Shown here: positions 1 to 6,756 of the stretch, in pieces
How positions within the stretch are numbered: position 1 is the first letter of the stretch
Layout of the letters: every line of letters begins with the position of its first letter
NCBI GenBank assembly: GCA_902494465.1
Contig: CABUTH010000063.1
Location: forward strand, 1-9,706
Direction: 5' to 3'
Source: an uncultured Collinsella sp.
GTDB lineage: Bacteria > Actinomycetota > Coriobacteriia > Coriobacteriales > Coriobacteriaceae
Length of the DNA: 9,706 bases
Program-made: the position numbers and the translations under genes
The notes under the pieces: generated by a model
Databases searched by the model: none
Told to the model about the DNA's origin: nothing
The model's input: only the letters and a program-made list of their open reading frames with translations

Positions 1-415
1 GCAGCGCCATCAAAAAGCCCGCGGCGATGCTCACGCGCGCCGACCCCAACCAAATGAGCAGCAGGACCACCACGCAGGCAACCGGTGTCGCCTTAACAAA
101 CGAAAGCGCAGGCGCCACCAAGCGGGCAAACGTCAGCGACCGCACCGAGGCTCCCGCCATCACGACGCCGCACACCGCGGCAAGCGCCAGCCCGCCCAAG
201 ATACGCGCACCCGAGCCTGCCAGAATCGCCCATGTGCCGGCATCGCATACCAGTCGTAGCAACGCCACCACGACAGCGCCCGGCCCCGGCAAAATCAACG
301 GCTGCGCCACGAGACCCGCCACCAGCACCCACACGGCAAGCCAAAAGGCGGCAACGGCACCTGCTGCCGCCACCGCCTTCATACGCTCTGCCATTTGTCG
401 AGCAAACGCACGCAC
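1..415 (-). CDS. ABC transporter permease, NitT/TauT (SsuC/TauC-like) family, partial
   Basis: This is the N-terminal 138 codons of an inner-membrane permease whose 3' part lies beyond base 1. I chose a GTG start at 415-413 because GGAG sits 6 nt upstream, inside the end of the preceding gene. The later in-frame ATG at 394 has no ribosome binding site. The visible protein has a basic start (MRAFARQMAERMK), a membrane segment at about residues 14-37, the loop LPGPGAVV (42-49), then hydrophobic segments at about 62-87 and 106-124. The LPGPGAVV loop and the KATPVACVVVLLLIWLGS stretch resemble the NitT/TauT permease family. The cytoplasmic EAA loop that contacts the ATPase is not reached. It follows the binding-protein gene by 3 nt in the same frame, so the two form one importer. 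An ATPase gene is expected further downstream. The substrate cannot be told from this sequence. Confidence 0.85.
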   Translation of the reverse strand, partial: MRAFARQMAERMKAVAAAGAVAAFWLAVWVLVAGLVAQPLILPGPGAVVVALLRLVCDAGTWAILAGSGARILGGLALAAVCGVVMAGASVRSLTFARLVAPALSFVKATPVACVVVLLLIWLGSARVSIAAGFLMAL

Positions 416-418
416 GGG

Positions 419-1474
419 CTACTCCATGTAGTAGAAATCGTCAGCCGGGAGCTTGCCGCCCACGGCGCTCGCGTCCGCATCGGCCAGCACCTGCAGGTAC
501 CCACCGAGCGCCGCCTTCATATCCCTCCCCGTCTGGCACACGAGCATGCACCCGGGAATCGCCTTTTCGGCAATCGCGGCGTTATCCACGATACCCGCAT
601 CGACCACGGCCTGAGCCCAGTCCGCCGGCACCGCGTTCACGTCCTCAACGCTCGCAGCATGGCAGCTCAGGAATTCCGCCACGGCCTCGGGATGCTCCTC
701 GGCAAAGGCCCGACGCACCACGGTCACGCCCGTCAGCAAACGGGAGCCCGTGTCGCCCGCCAGCTCATCCCACACATCGGTCAGACTCACCGGCGCCGAC
801 AGCTTGCCTTCGCTCTTTGCGATGGCAGCGGTCTTGAACGGCTCGGGCAGCACGCCCACGGCAGACGGATCGGCAAGCAGCACCGAGAGCACCTCGGTGG
901 GCTCGCTCTTAAACTCAAGCGCCACCTGGCCGGTCAGGCCCGCGCGCTCCAACAGGTAGTTCATGACGTACTCCGGCGTGGTGCCCTTGCCCGTCATATA
1001 GACAGTATGGCCCGCCAGATCGCCAAACGAAGTAACGTCCGCGTTACCCGTCACCACGTTCAGCACGCCCAGCGTGTTGATGTCGATGACCTGCACCGCA
1101 CCCTCAGTCTTGTTGTAGAGTACGCTCGCCACGTTGGCGGGCACCAGGGCGATATCGATATCGTCCTGAATGACCTTGGGCACAATCTCATCGGCGGCAG
1201 TATTGATCGCAAAGTCGAACTCATTGTCCGTCTCGCCATCGGCTGCCCGGTCCATAAACTGCACCAGACCAATCGAGGTCGGCCCCTTGAGCGAGGCGAC
1301 GCGCACCTCGACCGGCTCTGCAGCAGCACCGGCGCCGTCCGTGGCAGCCGAGCCCGCGGCGGACCCGGCACCGGCAGCCCCGCCGCCACAGCCCGCGAGT
1401 GCAAGCGACAGCGCACCCGCGGCAAGCGCCGAGGCAAACCCCCGGCGCGACAGCTCAAAATCAAACGCGCGCAT
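419..1474 (-). CDS. NitT/TauT-family ABC transporter substrate-binding lipoprotein
   Basis: A 351-residue extracytoplasmic solute-binding protein. The N-terminus carries a twin-arginine motif (SRRGF, residues 9-13), a hydrophobic run and the lipobox LAGC, with Cys29 as the lipidated residue. That suggests Tat export followed by lipid anchoring. A Gly/Ala-rich linker (about 30-53) precedes the binding domain, which begins VEVRVASLKGPTSIGL. The body, with NTAADEIVPKVIQDDIDIALVPANVA and the end PADDFYYME, resembles NMT1/SsuA/ThiY-like proteins. ATG 1474 is preferred: it lies 2 nt after the hydrogenase stop, with GAGGGG 11 nt upstream. A GTG at 1483 would leave only 2 nt between that site and the start. 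The gene sits between the hydrogenase and the permease, so it is probably co-translated with both. The ligand is unknown; this family covers sulfonates, nitrate, thiamine precursors and others, so the name should stay generic. Confidence 0.88.
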   Translation of the reverse strand: MRAFDFELSRRGFASALAAGALSLALAGCGGGAAGAGSAAGSAATDGAGAAAEPVEVRVASLKGPTSIGLVQFMDRAADGETDNEFDFAINTAADEIVPKVIQDDIDIALVPANVASVLYNKTEGAVQVIDINTLGVLNVVTGNADVTSFGDLAGHTVYMTGKGTTPEYVMNYLLERAGLTGQVALEFKSEPTEVLSVLLADPSAVGVLPEPFKTAAIAKSEGKLSAPVSLTDVWDELAGDTGSRLLTGVTVVRRAFAEEHPEAVAEFLSCHAASVEDVNAVPADWAQAVVDAGIVDNAAIAEKAIPGCMLVCQTGRDMKAALGGYLQVLADADASAVGGKLPADDFYYME

Positions 1475-1476
1475 CG

Positions 1477-3288
1477 CTAGCACGTCCCCTCGTTAGGCAT
1501 CGTCCATGCGTGATGGTCGGTATGCAGCAGATCCTCAGCCAGCGACGAGAGCGGCTCGCCCAAGAACTCGCGGTAGCACGCCTGGACATCGGGATTCTCG
1601 TGCGAGAAACGAATGTCCGCAGCGGCATCCAGGCCCCAGAGCACCTGGCCACGCTCGGCTGCCAGCTCGCAGCCGTCGTGGATGGGCTGACCGCCGCCAC
1701 CGACGCAGCCGCCCGGGCACGCCATAACCTCAACGAAGTCATAGCTCACGCGGCCGTCGCGAATCGCGTCGAGCAAACGGGCAGCGTTGCCCAGCCCGTG
1801 TGCCACGGCGACGCGCACCTTGGTGCCATCGATATCGGCCACGGCCTCCTTCCAGCCGTCCAGGCCGCGCACATCGGTAAAGAAGTCGGCGTCGGGGTTC
1901 TTGCCCGTCACCAGGTAATAGGCCGAGCGCACGGCGGCCTCCATCACGCCGCCCGTGGCGCCAAAGATCACACCCGCACCCATGCCAAAGCCCAGCGGCG
2001 TATCGAGCGGCTCCTCAACTAGCGTATCCACGCTCACGTGGCTCGCGCGGACCATGCGCACCATCTCGCGCACCGTCAGCGCAACGTCCACATCGGGCGT
2101 GCCGCCCTCGCCCACCATGCTCGGCAGCGCGCACTCGGCCTTCTTGGCCGTGCACGGCATCACGGACACCACAAACAGGCGCTCGGGCTCCACGCCCAGC
2201 ACCTTGGCGTAGTAGGTCTTGGCGATGGCGCCGAACATCTGCTGCGGCGACTTGGACGTGGACAGGCTGTCGACAAACTCGGGGTAACGCGCCTTCACAA
2301 AGCGTACCCAGCCCGGGCAGCAGCTCGTGAACATGGGCCAGCTGCGGCTGTCGCCCTCGCCCTTGGCGGCCTCGCCCAGGCGCTTGAGCAGCTCGGAGCC
2401 CTCTTCCATAATGGTGAGGTCGGCCGAGAAATCGGTATCGAACACGTACTCAAAGCCAACGCGGCGCAGCGCGCAAGCCAAGCGCTCAACGGTAGCCTCC
2501 TCGCGAGATATGCCGAGCTCCTCGCCCCAGGCGCTGCGCACGGCCGGCGCAATCTGCACCAGCACGATCTTGTCGGGATCGGCGAGAGCATCGAACACGG
2601 TCTCGGTATCGTCGCGCTCGCGCAGTGCGCCCGTCGGGCAATGCGTTATGCACTGGCCGCACGCGACGCATTCGGTCTTGCCGATCGGCGCGCGCCCGCG
2701 GGTACCCACGGCGGTATGCGTGGCGCGGTTGGTCAGGTCCCAAATCCCTAGCCCCTGCACGCTCTCGCACACCTTGATACAGCGCATGCATTTAATGCAC
2801 TTGTCGTTTTCGCGGATGATGGGAAAATCGAAATCCCAGCCCTCGCCCGCCAAATGCCTTTGATACGGCAGATAAAAAATACCCAGGTCGTTGGCGATGG
2901 TCTGTAGGTTGCAGTTGCCGCTGCGCACGCAGCTCGTGCACTGCGAATCGTGCTGGGACAGCAGCAGCTGCACGTTGGTGCGGCGAGCCTCGCGGGCCTT
3001 GGGGCTGTTGGTGTGCACCACCATGCCGTCGAGCACGTAGTTGTTGCAGGCGGCGACCAGCTGATCGCAGCCCTCGACCTCGACCACGCACACGCGGCAG
3101 CCGCCGATCTCGTTCAGATCGCGCAGATAGCACAGGGTGGGAATCTGGATGCCGACGGACTTGGCCGCATCCAGGATCGTGGTGTGCTCGGGCACCACGA
3201 CTTCGCAGTTATCGATAATGAGCCTGACCATGTTGTGCGCTCCGTTTTCGCTGTTGTCGCCGACGGTGGTTTTGTTGAGCTCTACCAT
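1477..3288 (-). CDS. hydA: [FeFe] hydrogenase, catalytic subunit with N-terminal Fe-S domains
   Basis: Reversible H2 formation/oxidation, probably cytoplasmic (no signal peptide). In 603-residue numbering, a plant-type [2Fe-2S] domain has C53, C64, C67 and C81. A NuoG-like His-ligated [4Fe-4S] site has H113, C117, C120 and C126. Two ferredoxin [4Fe-4S] sites follow (C164, C167, C170, C174 and C207, C210, C213, C217). The H-cluster motifs are complete: FTSCCPGW (320-327), MPCTAKKAE (378-386) and EVMACPGGCVGGGGQP (520-535). The small-subunit-like domain (about 556-590) closes the protein. C324 is the expected proton-relay cysteine. The ATG at 3288 overlaps the end of the upstream gene by 7 nt and has GGAGG 8 nt upstream. 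A second start at 3231 (584 residues, MVRLIIDN) also has GGAG 8 nt upstream and matches where the family usually begins. The electron partner is inferred to be the upstream FAD/NAD(P)H subunit. Maturases HydEFG are not in the window. Confidence 0.95.
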   Translation of the reverse strand: MVELNKTTVGDNSENGAHNMVRLIIDNCEVVVPEHTTILDAAKSVGIQIPTLCYLRDLNEIGGCRVCVVEVEGCDQLVAACNNYVLDGMVVHTNSPKAREARRTNVQLLLSQHDSQCTSCVRSGNCNLQTIANDLGIFYLPYQRHLAGEGWDFDFPIIRENDKCIKCMRCIKVCESVQGLGIWDLTNRATHTAVGTRGRAPIGKTECVACGQCITHCPTGALRERDDTETVFDALADPDKIVLVQIAPAVRSAWGEELGISREEATVERLACALRRVGFEYVFDTDFSADLTIMEEGSELLKRLGEAAKGEGDSRSWPMFTSCCPGWVRFVKARYPEFVDSLSTSKSPQQMFGAIAKTYYAKVLGVEPERLFVVSVMPCTAKKAECALPSMVGEGGTPDVDVALTVREMVRMVRASHVSVDTLVEEPLDTPLGFGMGAGVIFGATGGVMEAAVRSAYYLVTGKNPDADFFTDVRGLDGWKEAVADIDGTKVRVAVAHGLGNAARLLDAIRDGRVSYDFVEVMACPGGCVGGGGQPIHDGCELAAERGQVLWGLDAAADIRFSHENPDVQACYREFLGEPLSSLAEDLLHTDHHAWTMPNEGTC

Positions 3289-5114
3289 TCCAGGTTCCTC
3301 CCTCCGCGGAACGCGCCAAAGCCAAAGTGGTCGCAACGCAGGCAGCGGCTTGCCTCCTGGCGCGCCTCCTCCTCGGTAAGGCCCTGCTCGACCAGATTCC
3401 AATCGTGAATACGCTCGCCGGCCTCGCGCTCGCCCAGCTCGCAGCGGCCGCACTCGTGCTTGCCCTTAAACTGAACGGTCGGCAGCTCCACGTCGAGCTT
3501 GATCTTGTGGTCGAAGCCCAGATAGCGGTCGATGTTTGCCGAAGCCACGCGGCCGGCGTTGATGGCACGGATGACGGTGGCGGGACCGGTCTGGCAGTCG
3601 CCGCCGCTAAAGAGGCCATCGAAGTTGGGCACGGCGCCGTCCGAATCGGTAACGACGCGACCCCACTTGCAGGCGATGCCCATGTCCTCAAACGGCTTGG
3701 AATCGATGTCCTGGCCAATGGCCACAAACACGCGCTCGCAGGGAATGACGCGCTCGGGCGTGGCTGCGGCACGCGGGGCCGGACGCCCACGGCGAGGCTC
3801 GCCGATAATCTGCGGTTGCACGCGCAGGCCGCTCACGCGACCATCTTCGCCCGTCTCGATGGCGAGCGGCGCCGTGAGCTCCAGAACCTCGCAACCCTCG
3901 GCCTGGGCGCCGGCGATTTCGGCGTCCTGGGCCGTCATATCGCAGATGCGACGGCGGTAGACGATGCTTACCTTTTCGGCACCGCAGCGCACGGCGGAGC
4001 GTGCCACGTCCATGGCAACGTTGCCGCCGCCGATGACGCACACGCGCTGGCCGCTCAGGTCGGGCAGCTCGTCATCGCCGATGGCGCGCAGCATCTTGAC
4101 GGCCGATTCCACGCCGGGCGCCTCTTCACCCGGAAGGCCGAGCTTCTTGTCACTGTGGGCACCGATGGCCAGGTAGACGGCATCGAACTCGTCGCGCAGA
4201 CGGGCGAGCTCCTCGCCGCTCACGGAGTGGTCGAGCTCCACGTCGATGCCGGCGCTCAAGATCCAGTCGATCTCGGCCTGCAGGCGCTCGCGCGGCAGAC
4301 GATAGCTGGGGATGCCGTAGCGCAGCATGCCGCCCAAGTGGTGGCGCTGCTCAAAAATGGTCACCTTGTGGCCCATCACGGCCAGGTAGTAGGCACAGGA
4401 AAGGCCGGCCGGGCCGCCGCCGATCACGGCGACGCGCTTACCGGTGTTGTCCACTACATGTGGCTTGTGGTCGTTGAGGTCGCTATGCTCAACGGCAAAA
4501 CGCTTGAGGGCGAGGATGTTCATGGGGTCGTCGACCATGCCACGGCGGCAATGCATCTCGCAGGGATGCTCGCACACCAGACCACAGACGAGCGGTAGCG
4601 GGTTGTTCTTGCGGATGACCTTGACGGCGTCGGCATAACGGCCTGCCTCGACGAGCGAGATGTAACCAGGAATGTCGACGTGCGCCGGGCAGCCCGAGAC
4701 ACACGGGACGCGAGCCTCGCGGTCAAAGCCGCAGGAGTGCTCGCGGATGTGGTGCTCAAAATCGTCGCGGAAGCCGCGAATGGGCGTGAGTGCCATGGCG
4801 CCAGCTTCGTAGCCGATGGCGCAGTCGCTCGAAAGGTAGATGGTGCGGGCCGTGCGCTCAATCAAGTTGAGCGTGGACTCGTCGGCGCGGCCCTCGAGCA
4901 CATCGGCGAGCAGGTCGCTCAGCGCGCTCAGGCCCACGCGGCAGGGCGTGCACTTGCCGCAGCTCTGGGTGGAGCACAGGTTGACGAGCGCCGCCGTAAA
5001 CTCGACGGGGCACGGGGCGAGTGAACTCACCGCCAGACGACGTCCGAGTGCATCGTGCAGGTCGTCCATGACGGCCTGAGCGTGGCTGCGTTCCATTACG
5101 TGCAGTCGAGCCAT
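3282..5114 (-). CDS. Fused NuoF-type Fe-S / GltD-type FAD-NAD(P)H oxidoreductase, putative hydrogenase diaphorase subunit
   Basis: A 610-residue cytoplasmic flavoprotein. Residues about 40-110 match only the Fe-S end of NuoF (C52, C55, C58 in SCGKCTPCRVG, and C98). The NADH/FMN and SLBB parts of NuoF are missing. Next is a dihydropyrimidine-dehydrogenase/GltD-type cysteine domain (C138, C142, C177, C181, C185, C189). A Pyr_redox module follows, with an FAD site GGGPAG (232-237), a nucleotide site GGGNVAMD (362-369) leading to VYRRR (385-389), and SGGD (503-506). The tail has two more CxxC pairs (555/558 and 591/594). The YRR motif recalls NADPH-binding GltD/NfnL enzymes, so NADPH is likely but unproven. 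ATG 5114 is chosen because an AGAGGGG site sits just upstream; the GTG at 5129 has none. First gene of its operon, it overlaps hydA by 7 nt. It probably shuttles electrons between NAD(P)H and the hydrogenase, possibly by bifurcation. A glutamate synthase small subunit is less likely because no GltB is present. Confidence 0.85.
   Translation of the reverse strand: MARLHVMERSHAQAVMDDLHDALGRRLAVSSLAPCPVEFTAALVNLCSTQSCGKCTPCRVGLSALSDLLADVLEGRADESTLNLIERTARTIYLSSDCAIGYEAGAMALTPIRGFRDDFEHHIREHSCGFDREARVPCVSGCPAHVDIPGYISLVEAGRYADAVKVIRKNNPLPLVCGLVCEHPCEMHCRRGMVDDPMNILALKRFAVEHSDLNDHKPHVVDNTGKRVAVIGGGPAGLSCAYYLAVMGHKVTIFEQRHHLGGMLRYGIPSYRLPRERLQAEIDWILSAGIDVELDHSVSGEELARLRDEFDAVYLAIGAHSDKKLGLPGEEAPGVESAVKMLRAIGDDELPDLSGQRVCVIGGGNVAMDVARSAVRCGAEKVSIVYRRRICDMTAQDAEIAGAQAEGCEVLELTAPLAIETGEDGRVSGLRVQPQIIGEPRRGRPAPRAAATPERVIPCERVFVAIGQDIDSKPFEDMGIACKWGRVVTDSDGAVPNFDGLFSGGDCQTGPATVIRAINAGRVASANIDRYLGFDHKIKLDVELPTVQFKGKHECGRCELGEREAGERIHDWNLVEQGLTEEEARQEASRCLRCDHFGFGAFRGGRNLEW
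3297..3301 (-). promoter_or_regulatory. Strong ribosome binding site for the hydrogenase start at 3288
   Basis: GGAGG lies 8 nt before ATG 3288, inside the last codons of the upstream oxidoreductase gene. The ATG overlaps that gene's stop (ATGGTAG), which suggests translational coupling of the two subunits. A second site, GGAG at 3240-3243, lies 8 nt before the internal ATG at 3231, so either or both starts may be used. Confidence 0.6.
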
Positions 5115-5135
5115 AAGATCCCCTCTCACATGGCA

Positions 5136-5155
5136 GCCCGGAGGCGAGGCCGGGC
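5136..5155 (-). promoter_or_regulatory. GC-only hairpin just upstream of the oxidoreductase ribosome binding site
   Basis: The arms GCCCGG (5150-5155) and CCGGGC (5136-5141) pair perfectly around an 8-nt loop, read on the minus strand as CCTCGCCT. The hairpin ends about 9 nt before the GAGAGGGG ribosome binding site. The loop's CCUC could pair with GAGG in that site. Whether this has any regulatory effect is inference. Confidence 0.3.
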
Positions 5156-5178
5156 GAAATTGCTACACGCACAACACT

Positions 5179-5199
5179 GACCTAAAAAGTTGTTAGGTC
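5179..5199 (-). promoter_or_regulatory. Dyad / hairpin in the leader of the hydrogenase operon
   Basis: Seven-base arms GACCTAA and TTAGGTC flank a 7-nt spacer (CAACTTT in the minus-strand reading). It lies about 50 nt downstream of the predicted transcription start. No U-tract follows, so it is not a standard terminator. It could be an operator or an RNA element; I recognise no known regulator consensus. Confidence 0.3.
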
Positions 5200-5229
5200 T
5201 CCACGCAGTTCGGCAGGCGGTATGAAATG

Positions 5230-5245
5230 TCACCATCAGCGGTGA
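5230..5245. promoter_or_regulatory. Candidate operator dyad over the predicted transcription start
   Basis: TCACC and GGTGA form an inverted repeat with a 6-nt centre (ATCAGC on the plus strand). Allowing two mismatches, the arms extend to nine bases. It lies immediately after the predicted -10 box, a position typical of a repressor site. The half-sites do not match CRP/FNR in orientation, and they fit Rex only loosely. Confidence 0.22.
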
Positions 5246-5253
5246 AAATGAAC

Positions 5254-5283
5254 ATTATCGCAGATAAATGCCATATTTGATAA
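5254..5283 (-). promoter_or_regulatory. Predicted sigma70-type promoter of the hydrogenase/ABC operon
   Basis: On the minus strand the -10 box GATAAT (5254-5259) is preceded by TGC, giving an extended -10. TTATCA (5278-5283, four of six matches to TTGACA) lies 18 nt upstream of it. The surrounding stretch is visibly AT-rich within a GC-rich window. Transcription would start near 5247, giving a leader of about 130 nt before the oxidoreductase ATG. Confidence 0.45.
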
Positions 5284-5300
5284 AACGCGTTACCAAACGA

Positions 5301-5338
5301 CAATGCCCCGCCCACGCAATCACGTGGGCGGGGCATTG
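5301..5338 (-). terminator. Terminator hairpin of the alpha-glucoside operon
   Basis: A perfect 16-bp stem (arms 5301-5316 and 5323-5338, CAATGCCCCGCCCACG and its complement) with loop CAATCA lies 32 nt after the GH4 stop codon. Read on the minus strand it is followed by TCGTTT, a short and imperfect U-tract. No plus-strand gene needs it. The stem is strong enough that intrinsic termination is the natural reading, perhaps with incomplete release. Confidence 0.75.
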
Positions 5339-5370
5339 CTTCAGGCATGCGGCCAGCGACCCTGTTGCTT

Positions 5371-6753
5371 TTACTTAAGCTCGGGCCAGTAACCCTTGTT
5401 GGCCTCGATCATGTCGTCGAGAACCTCCTTGGCGACCTTCATCGACGGCACGGTCTTGATGAGCGTAAAGGCCTTAAGCGCCTTCTCGTACGAACCCTCG
5501 ATCGTAGCCTCGACAATGAGCTTCTCGGAGTTCAGCTGCTGCATCATGAGGCCCTGCTGGAACAGCGGAATGTTGTCGCGGCTGATGACCTCGGGGCCGT
5601 TCTTGCCAATGTAGGCAGGCAGCTCGACCATAGCGTCGTAGGGCATGTTGGGGATGGCGCCCTTGTTCTCGCAAATGACCAGGAAGCGCTGCTTGGTGTC
5701 GTTCTTCAGAGCGATAGCCAGATCGGCAATCCAGTCGCCGTGGCTGCCCGCATAGAACGTGCTCTCGTCGATCTCGCCCGTCTTCTCGTAATGGTCGATA
5801 CCATCAAAGAGGTTCTTCTCACGCGTCTCCTCAACCTCGTTAGCACGGGTGCGCTCGGGGTTGGAGTGCTCGACGAACTCCTTCTGCTGCAGGTAGTAGT
5901 TCAGATACGTGTTGGGCAGGTACTCCGGGAAGCACTCCATGATCTCGTACTCGCCCTTCCAGACGTAGTACCAGCTGCCCTTGGTGTGGCGGTTCTGCTC
6001 GGGGTGCTCGTCGACGGCCTCCTCGGGCTTCTTTGCCATGAGCGAGCCCATGCCCTTGAGGTAAGAGTCGGGCAGCAGAATCTCATGCTCCTTGATGTAC
6101 TCGCGCAGCTGCGGGAGCACCTCCTCGCCCTTGTGGCGGATCGAGGTGAACCAACCAAAGTGGTTGAGGCCAAAGTAATCGTACTCGACATCCTTCTTGT
6201 CGATATCGAGCGCGGCGCAAACCACGTCGATGATCGCGATCGGCATGTCGCAGATGTTGATGATACGAGCGTTGGGACGCAGCACGCGGCAGCCCTCGGA
6301 GACGATGGCGGCAGGGTTGGAGTAGTTGAGAATCCAGTAGTCCTTCTTGGCGTACTTCTCAACGTCATCGATCAGCTCGACCATGGGGAAGATGGTGCGC
6401 ATGCCGTAGGCAAGGCCGCCGCAACCGCAAGTCTCCTGACCCACGCAGCCGTGACGCAGCGGAATCTTCTCGTCCTGCTCGCGCATGGCGTAGCCGCCCA
6501 CGCGCATCTGGGCAAACACGAAGCTCGCGTCGGTAAAAGCCGTCTTTTTGTCGGTGGTCACCGTGAGCTTGATGTCCAGGCCGAGGTCCTCGTGCAAAAT
6601 CCAGTCCACGAGCACGCCGATCTTGCGCTGGCGCTCCTCGTTGATGTCGTACAGACGAATCTCGTCAACGTCGAGCTCGTCCTTGCGCAGGGCGATGGAC
6701 TTGACGATGCCGGGGGTAAAGGTGGATCCGCCACCACACAGAGTAATGATCAT
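5371..6753 (-). CDS. malH: 6-phospho-alpha-glucosidase, glycoside hydrolase family 4
   Basis: A 460-residue cytoplasmic enzyme that hydrolyses 6-phosphorylated alpha-glucosides such as maltose 6-phosphate to glucose 6-phosphate plus the second sugar. GH4 enzymes need NAD+ and a divalent metal (Mn2+). The NAD-binding start is LCGGGSTFTPG (5-15). GQETCGCGG (105-113), NYSNP (143-147), CDMP (168-171, Cys168 a metal ligand in the family) and NHFGW (197-201) follow. CDMP is the signature of alpha-specific members; beta-specific members usually have CN(I/V/A)P. Length is in the usual 440-460 range and nothing is broken. The gene starts 3 nt after the EIICB stop, and its AGGAG site lies within the last EIICB codons, so translation is coupled. 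The exact sugar (maltose, trehalulose, isomaltulose or others) cannot be fixed from sequence. It is called glvA in some species. Confidence 0.93.
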   Translation of the reverse strand: MIITLCGGGSTFTPGIVKSIALRKDELDVDEIRLYDINEERQRKIGVLVDWILHEDLGLDIKLTVTTDKKTAFTDASFVFAQMRVGGYAMREQDEKIPLRHGCVGQETCGCGGLAYGMRTIFPMVELIDDVEKYAKKDYWILNYSNPAAIVSEGCRVLRPNARIINICDMPIAIIDVVCAALDIDKKDVEYDYFGLNHFGWFTSIRHKGEEVLPQLREYIKEHEILLPDSYLKGMGSLMAKKPEEAVDEHPEQNRHTKGSWYYVWKGEYEIMECFPEYLPNTYLNYYLQQKEFVEHSNPERTRANEVEETREKNLFDGIDHYEKTGEIDESTFYAGSHGDWIADLAIALKNDTKQRFLVICENKGAIPNMPYDAMVELPAYIGKNGPEVISRDNIPLFQQGLMMQQLNSEKLIVEATIEGSYEKALKAFTLIKTVPSMKVAKEVLDDMIEANKGYWPELK

Positions 6754-6756
6754 TGT

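Noticed and set aside
27..837. Plus-strand open frames over the permease and the end of the binding-protein gene
   Set aside because: Pro/Ala/Arg/Thr-rich shadows of the minus-strand genes, with no domain or start signal.
395..1480. Plus-strand open frame of 361 codons
   Set aside because: Codon-aligned mirror of the binding-lipoprotein gene, whose lipobox and domain content are convincing.
3289..3453. N-terminal extension of the hydrogenase to 3453
   Set aside because: The extra 55 residues are Arg/Gly-rich out-of-frame translation of the upstream gene's end, with no family match; strong start signals lie at 3288 and 3231.
3327..4598. Plus-strand open frame of 423 codons
   Set aside because: Codon-aligned mirror of the FAD/NAD(P)H oxidoreductase gene; low-complexity Ala/His-rich product.
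3282..5114. Glutamate synthase small subunit (GltD) as the function of the oxidoreductase
   Set aside because: The NuoF-type Fe-S region at its N-terminus, the overlap with hydA and the absence of gltB make a hydrogenase partner more likely.
5230..5245. CRP/FNR or Rex binding site
   Set aside because: The half-sites TCACC/GGTGA are in the wrong orientation for TGTGA-N6-TCACA and match the Rex consensus poorly, so only a generic dyad is reported.
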